Origin: Diphasiastrum complanatum
Taxonomy: Eukaryota; Streptophyta; Lycopodiopsida; Lycopodiales; Lycopodiaceae
Direction of reading: 5' to 3'
NCBI GenBank assembly: GCA_029204225.1
Contig: CM055107.1
Location: forward strand, 49,532,546-49,596,545
Length of the DNA: 64,000 bases
Position numbers and translations under genes: made by a program. Below the pieces are notes generated by a model. It saw only the letters and a list, made by a program, of their open reading frames with translations. It did not search any database and was not told the origin of the DNA. Shown piece after piece: positions 58,340-64,000 of the stretch. The stretch's first letter is position 1. The number at the start of each line of letters is the position of its first letter.

Positions 58340-59820
58340 GAATGATTATCGAGTAATGATTGCATGTTGTTGGAACATGCACATTTATACTCATCTTTTA
58401 TTAGAGACCGCTTAACGGTAGATTTCTACATAAACCGACATAATTGTGATAAAAATTCTTTAAAGGTGATTATCATAATGTATTGGAGTAAATCTACAAT
58501 TAGGTAGTGACATCTGCAAAATTTACTAAAAGAACATCCTAATTGCCTTGAGATTCACACTAGTTGCCTCTATATTGCTGTTGATAAATAGTAAAGCCAT
58601 CCACTAACCTATCCAAGAACTATCATCTCTCAATTATTCTCAATATAATTATTTACTCATAGTTAGTGTGATTCATCAACCACCCACCCACCCTTATACT
58701 ACTTAGAGCAAAGGATTTATGATGGTATTTTGGCAACTCAGGCTTGCCATCCTCACAAGCTATTATATCTCTATCATATAGACATCTACTTTGAAGCTAC
58801 CACATCTGATTCATCAAAGTATTTGGTGCTAGTGTTTTTTATGTGCAGTTTCTAAATTTATTTTCCTTGGGAGTGAACTGGTGTTGCTTTCTGAAAGTGA
58901 CCATAATATCATCCCATACATCAACAATCCAAATTGCATCCTTGAAAATTTATGATGGCACTCATTTTCATAATATGTAAATAGGCCTATGATAAACTAC
59001 AATCTCTTAAGAGTGGCGCCCATATAAATCATTTAGAGCTTGAGAGTAACCAAAATGAAGAATTGGAAGTGTTATATTCAAACCTAGAAAGACATGTACA
59101 TATTTTTGGGAAAACTTGTACATGGGTGAGTATTTACATGACACGTGTTGCAACAACATGGCCTTCGTAACTATGAAAACCTCGAAAACTAGACGTTTAT
59201 AATACAAAAGTTGGCAGTCAATGTCTTCTCATAAAGAAGGTGATACAAAAATAGGCGTCTAGCAGATCGAGTCCTAGTTGGAACCTGATTATGGAGATGT
59301 GGTCTCTTTCTCTATCTTTTTCTTGCTAAATCTTATTCTCTCCTAGGATTTTTCTCAACCATATTGCTTCACCGAGTTGTGTTGATGAGGACCTTGTTCT
59401 CAACTTCTAAAAGGGGCCACACAACTATGTTATGCTTACTATCAGAAAATATGAGATTCTCATTTCCTACATGGAACATATACCTTTGATAGTCATGTTG
59501 CTTCCCTAGTGAATAATAGTGGTTTAACTTGCGCTACTTATTTTCACTAACATACAATGAACCGTAGAGATGTATTCTTGACATACCTCAAATTTTACTT
59601 TGTTGTCTTTCAATAATCTTCAGAAGAAGACATCGTGAGTTGACACACCAACCGAAAAAAAAGCTAATGTGTACCACTAATTGATGTACAAAGTGATATC
59701 CACAAGGGATGTAAAAATCCAACATAGGCAATCTAACGTGAACCTTGATAGGTGTACTCACTTGCTTGCATGCCTCCATATGGAACAGATTGAGCAATTT
59801 ACTGACACGCGTAGTCTACG
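58340..59820 (-). pseudogene. Ty1-copia 3' end with RNase H trace, copy 3
   Basis: The minus strand at 59,797-59,588 begins with HMEACKQVSTPIKVHVRLPM, the copia RT-RNase H junction, before decaying. The rest of the block to 58,340 is the untranslated end or LTR and matches the inverted copy at 36,038-36,690 and the shorter copy at 2,938-3,140. It is the longest of the three copies. Confidence 0.65.
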
Positions 59821-60724
59821 TAAGTCCAATACCTTACTCCTTTAGCCATATTTCAACTTGCAAGCAGTAGTAAATAAGGTCAAGTCTGTGATATCAAACT
59901 AATTACATAGATCTGTTTTCACTACAATTAGCAAATCTTTGATTATTTGCTTTCAAATTCAAATCATCAACATACATCACAATCAAAATAAAACAAGAAC
60001 GTTGAGGTATTATATATCCAAGGTCATGCCATAATGGTTAAAAAGTTGCAAGAGCTTATATAACAATCACCACCACAAAAGTAGTTACAGTTCTGATAAT
60101 CGAAGAACTATGATTGCATATTGGGATTTAAAATGACTAAGAATTGTGTATCAAATGATTTTGCCAACAAAGAGATGATGTTCATTTCATAACAGTTTCT
60201 TGCAATGAGTTTCACACTTTGACCACAAAATATGTCCGTGATTTTGAAATTTTAAAATTGGCAAAGATTCATGAATATTCATGATCAATATTCACAATAA
60301 TCACAACCAGTGCTCAAAATTCTCACGACTAGTATTCACAATAATCATGATCATTGTTCGCAATAATCATGATCAATATCTAAGTTTTTAGCTTTTCAAT
60401 ATAGGTGATTTTAGATACTCTCTTCAGACACATCTCATAAAAGTCAATCGATTCTTCATCCGATAAATGGAAGACATTTTGTATATATCATGCAAAACAA
60501 GACACTACTAGAAACAATAAAATTATATTGATTAAGAAATTATCAGAATATATTATCACTTGTCATATTTGTTCATTCAAGCATGTGAGAGCGGAATAAG
60601 AAGAAGAAGAAGCTAGAACATGTGGAATCAGGCATGCATTATATCCTTTTAAGTCTCTTGTGAAATATGTGATTATTATAATCATCTTGTGAGAATTCTT
60701 CACGAAGGCTACCAACAACCTGCC
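59821..60724. repeat. Mostly featureless; small degenerate minisatellite
   Basis: At about 60,270-60,385, a unit of roughly 30 bp (ATTCACAATAATCATGATCA type) recurs four times with changes. Nothing else recognised. Confidence 0.45.
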
Positions 60725-61193
60725 GTTTTAGATCGGCAGATTGGTTGGACCATTTCATGAACAATCTATTCCATAAGAGAACCAATCTGCTTGTATTGAA
60801 ATGAGAATATGAACATGGTTTCCAAACTCAAGTTTGCCCCTATTTATAGTGGAGAGGAGGGCCTTGGCCTCAAAATACTATTGGCCCATTTCTACTTCCC
60901 TAACTATTCAAACTTAAAAAAAAGAGTGGGGACCCATTCAATAATTGGAGGGAACCAATTTGAAATTGAATTAGAGCCAATTTTGGTGGGAGTCCCAACT
61001 TTATTCACTAACTTGACATCTAGGCCTTGCGACATCAAAAGTCCCGCAAAAAGGCCTAAAGTCCTTTTATTGACTTTCTAATTATCAAATAACTATGTGA
61101 TCATCGAGTTGGACTTACACATGCATGGAGCCAAATCTCTCTCACTTATTAACTAGAGTTAGGGTTGAATTGGGATCCGCAAACCCTCCAACA
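60725..61193 (-). repeat. 3' LTR of an inverted gypsy copy
   Basis: On the minus strand it begins TGTTGGAGGG at 61,193 after a GGTGGGGGACAC polypurine tract, has the TATA box (complement of TATTTATA at 60,841-60,848), and ends near 60,725. It is the same family as the LTRs at 35,614 and 57,428, and closer to the latter. Confidence 0.75.
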
Positions 61194-62190
61194 GTGTCCC
61201 CCACCAAAATTGGTGGTGGTCCCATGACACCTCGTGAGATTTATTCATTTCAGGCTCTGGTTGGCCTTGCATCATACCTTGATGAGATGGTACTGCACCT
61301 TCTCCATGAATTCAAAGCACTCCACATTAAAATCATATTTGTGTGAAAAAAAACACTTATTTGCGCCGACATCCAATTCAAAGTTATCTAGGCCACAAAT
61401 CGTGATTCCCAAGAACCTCCCAACATGGCTGCACAATAATATAGTCTGGCGATTGGCAACTGGTCTTGGACTTTATCTGACGCCATGGGAAGATTTAGAT
61501 TGAATGCCAAGGGTGGTAGGCAATCATCCTATCTCGTTACAATGGTTGTCAACTTGGACAAATCATTGGAAAAGATAGCCGATTGTCGCACAGTTGGGTC
61601 TGGTGAAATTCCGATACTTAGTACTATAAAATTGGAGCGCTCGGAGAAAATCCACCGATATCTGCCAATTGTAGGTTTGGTGATTGTTGGGCCAATTTGG
61701 GGTGTGGATGCTGACTTGATCCATGCCCAAATCTTTCCATTTATTATGTCGTGGCATCGACAAATAATATGGATCGACTCGCAATTGGAAAGGGCTGGCA
61801 ACATAGCTCGTAATAGAATCTAGAGCTTTCTCGAAAACTGTTTGCCAAGCTGGCTGCTCTCCCAATGCCGGTAGTTTATCCAAGTCTTTTTCAACCTCTC
61901 TCTTAGAGGTTTTGAATTTGATCACCCAACCCTTGAGGACATATGTGGATGTTGATGTAAAATTTTTTCCAAATGGTCCTCGATGGTGATCGGCTTTTGA
62001 AATAACACTCTGGTCCCTGATGGACCGGCTTTAGCAGCTTGGGTGTCCATTTTATCTGAAATTTTAGGAGCTCCACCCTGATCTACGCTCGCATCCAACC
62101 CTATATTCGTACCTCCCTGATCCTGGTGCTGAGGGGAGAATTGCGGCATGACTGAAACTGGGATTTGTGGCCCGGATTCCAACACTTGAG
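61194..62190 (-). pseudogene. Gypsy post-pol reading frame, C-terminal part, second copy
   Basis: On the minus strand the reading runs 62,185-61,922 (DQGGAP, AGPSGTR, PITIEDHLEKIL), 61,925-61,563 (KFKTS, DKLPALGEQPAW, VASPFQL, VDPYY, KWKDLG, IHTPNWP, YNWQISVDFLRALQ) and, in another frame, about 61,650-61,540 (SPDPTVRQSAIF, WDDCLP). Near 61,320-61,240 it shows FMEKVQYHLIK. The same blocks in the same order occur at 34,690-35,563. Frameshifts and stops interrupt both copies. Function unknown. Its place between pol and the polypurine tract is the same in both. Confidence 0.7.
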
Positions 62191-62500
62191 TGGTTGCTTT
62201 CTCATAATCCTTGATAATTGCCTTTGCTTTGCCAAGAGAGAGAGAGAGAGATTATGTAGGTTGAAAATAATACACAATTGCCTGAAAATATTCTGTACTA
62301 ATAAATGATTATGGAATTGAAGCTTGTTTTAGGAAAAATGTCATGCTAATGAATATCATCATGAGAGAGAGATAGCTTAAAAATTTTCAAAGGAACACTA
62401 AAATGTGATTTAAACATGCACACACACAACACTTGCCATGTAGTTTCATTATCATGAACCGATATGATGGTGATCATCCACAACCATTGGAAATAGCTAT
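62191..62500. other. No recognisable feature
   Basis: Short GA-rich runs at about 62,236-62,250 and 62,365-62,373. The inverted gypsy copy appears to stop at about 62,200. Confidence 0.4.
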
Positions 62501-62504
62501 ATTG

Positions 62505-63150
62505 TTAACAAATTGTCAAACGGATACTTGTAAATAACTCAATCCCTGCTTCTATGTCCTTGGTGGCAATTGTTGCTACAAACCCATAATCATGTGGATT
62601 TGTACTAGTTTGAGATCTCCAAGGTTTGAGAAATGGAGCATATTCCCACTTGACGTTTGTCAAGGCCTTATTGAAAATTGAGCTATTAATGTAACCTGCT
62701 ACATTTCCATGTTCCACATCTCCCATGATTATTCGAATCTCACTTTCAGAAACACCTCACATATCATTTTCAACTAGGGCATAAGTTTTCATTCTTAGAT
62801 AAAAGGCATAAATTGTTTCCAATGTTGAAGTTTATGTCGAGGTCCACCATAAGGAAACAATATATCATCTTTATGTAGATTTTCTAACACAAACAAGCCC
62901 TCACCGGCAATGTCATTTATTCCAGATTTTTTTACTATATATTTTTTTTCATAGTACTCAAATGCTACATCCATGGGAATTGGCAATTCGTTATTCCAAA
63001 CTACATTGGAAGTAGGATCAAAATCAATAATTCTTCGTCTTTCAAAAAAAGGAGAAATATTTGGATGCACATGTTGATCTGACAATTCCTTGACATTGCT
63101 TCTTATCTTTTGAAGATAAGCTGATGACATTTGATCAAAGTATCCCATGT
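62505..63150 (-). pseudogene. SET-domain gene, frameshifted
   Basis: The minus strand 63,148-62,795 has a leader region (YLQKIRSNVKELSDQHVHPN, FFERRRIIDFDPTSNVVWN) and then the SET start AGEGLFVLENLHKDDILFPY. A frameshift follows at about 62,800, then a YALVEND stretch, an in-frame TGA near 62,757, and 62,726-62,505 with GDVEHGNVAGYINSS, NVKWEY, YGFVATIATKDIEAGIELF. SET domains transfer methyl groups from S-adenosylmethionine to lysines; the G-N-V-A-G-Y-I-N-S-S block is the cofactor-site motif, usually RFINHS in histone methyltransferases. The glutamate of GEELx is replaced by I in AGIELF. Two lesions make it inactive. A CACTA-type domain lies just upstream on the same strand, suggesting a transposon-borne copy, which is inference. 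Confidence 0.72.
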
Positions 63151-63289
63151 TATCTGAAAGGTGTTATGTACAAAGCTTAGGCAAATTAATAATAAAATAT
63201 TATTTATAATTTGTAAACTAGAAAGTGTTGAAAAGCACATCAAATATGTCTTTTTGTGAAACATTTTATGTATATTTTCTATGAGTTTC

Positions 63290-63522
63290 ACCTTTTTTTC
63301 CTTCTCCATTCGTGGATCAAGAAAGGGCTCTAGTCCATTTAAGATCAAGTGTCGCTCAATCTCATCTAAACTCTTCATACGACATCTCAAACAATCACGA
63401 CAAGGACACGACACATATTTCATACCATGTGTTGTAGCTTCTTGCTTGGATTGGTTCAGAAATTCCTGAACCCTATCCACTTTCGTCAATATATCATCCA
63501 TATCATCAAGTACTGCATGCAA
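63290..63522 (-). pseudogene. CACTA transposase-associated domain
   Basis: The minus strand from 63,522 reads an N-terminal stretch (MDDILTKVDRVQEFLNQSKQ), then YVSCPCRDCLRCRMKSLDEI and HLILNGLEPFLDPRMEKE. A CPC-x2-C cluster followed by a HL..NG..P block is typical of the transposase-associated domain at the N-terminus of plant CACTA proteins. A donor-like AAG|GTGAAA at about 63,290 and an acceptor-like CTTTCAG at about 63,155 would join it towards the SET reading frame, but the simple splice gives the wrong phase, so a joined protein is not shown. Confidence 0.55.
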
Positions 63523-63529
63523 TTGAATA

Positions 63530-64000
63530 GATTAGTTTGTTAGTGCACAAAAATCAATTTTGAATTCATAAAATAAGTAATGAGTATGTTAGTATTATTC
63601 CAGGCAATATATCAAAGTACACTAGCAAGTTATTTTCAAAATTTGGAGCATAGACTTTGTCAAATCCATCTATCTAGCAACTACATATGATCAAATTACC
63701 TGATACATTATAGTGAATATTGAGTATATTACAATTAGGATAGAGGTCATAGCATTAGAAAAAGCTCACTGCTAAGTTATTTCACAAAACTACGATACAC
63801 ATAATTCATTAAGCTTATTCTAATATTTAGAGAATCCAAAAGACTAATAACTTTTTATATATGGTGTAATATTTATAAGATTCCAAATCGTAAGCCTTAT
63901 AACACCCATTATGCATCATTCATTGGCTTATTAAATTTTCAGAAAATATTTAATAAGCTTAATCTAGATCTTTGTTATTAAATGGACATCTAATGAAATC
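63530..64000. other. No recognisable feature
   Basis: AT-rich to the window end, no coding signal seen on either strand. Confidence 0.45.

Overview
The window is gene-poor, repeat-dominated nuclear DNA from a land plant with a large genome. The evidence is plant-type Ty1-copia and Ty3-gypsy elements, CACTA (En/Spm) fragments with Tnp2, DUF4216 and DUF4218-like parts, degenerate plant-telomere-like repeats, very long CT and CA microsatellites, and short plant gene exons. A fern or gymnosperm is my best guess, but no intact marker gene settles it. I see no complete host gene, no rRNA or tRNA gene and no CRISPR array.

Layout. 1-2.3 kb: copia 3' half with its LTR, ending 11 bases before a terminal exon of a family 9 glycosyl hydrolase (endoglucanase). 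2.9-5.5 kb: a decayed minus-strand copia 3' end and a minus-strand fragment of a large DDE-like family carrying DGMDQ-like and GHTHEDID-like motifs. 6.1-8.4 kb: an unrecognised decayed multi-exon gene. 8.5-11.05 kb: 5' half of a minus-strand copia (gag, protease, long leader, PBS, LTR). 12.2-13.1 kb: telomere-like repeats. 14.0-14.8 kb: CACTA transposase remnant. 15.1-19.7 kb: LTR-like and non-coding sequence. 19,719-24,799: a complete, very young, non-autonomous LTR element with apparently identical 1,245-bp LTRs and a perfect GTAGT target duplication. 25-28.4 kb: copia gag remnant and a plus-strand CACTA fragment. 29.0-36.0 kb: a Ty3-gypsy element with broken pol, a long unusual post-pol ORF and a 3' LTR. 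36.0-36.8 kb: a copia 3' end. 39.4-40.0 kb: microsatellite cluster. 40.3-42.0 kb: a second member of the DDE-like family that has lost its catalytic core. 43.9-55.4 kb: three arrays of one 361-bp satellite, the first diverged and inverted, with a WD40-like exon and copia gag debris between them. 56.2-57.9 kb: a copia remnant with a gypsy-type LTR inserted in it. 58.3-59.8 kb: another copia 3' end. 60.7-62.2 kb: the 3' end of a second gypsy copy, inverted, sharing the post-pol ORF. 62.5-63.5 kb: a broken SET-domain gene next to a CACTA transposase-associated domain.

Almost every protein-coding trace is broken by stops or frameshifts, so the region is mostly dead transposons. The 5.1-kb element is the exception: it is structurally intact but encodes no recognisable retroviral-type protein, so it must have been moved by proteins supplied elsewhere. 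The most interesting items are its row of five short hairpins after the primer-binding site, the conserved post-pol ORF of the gypsy family, the two forms of the DDE-like family, the SET domain beside a CACTA module, and the 361-bp satellite with a variant unit.
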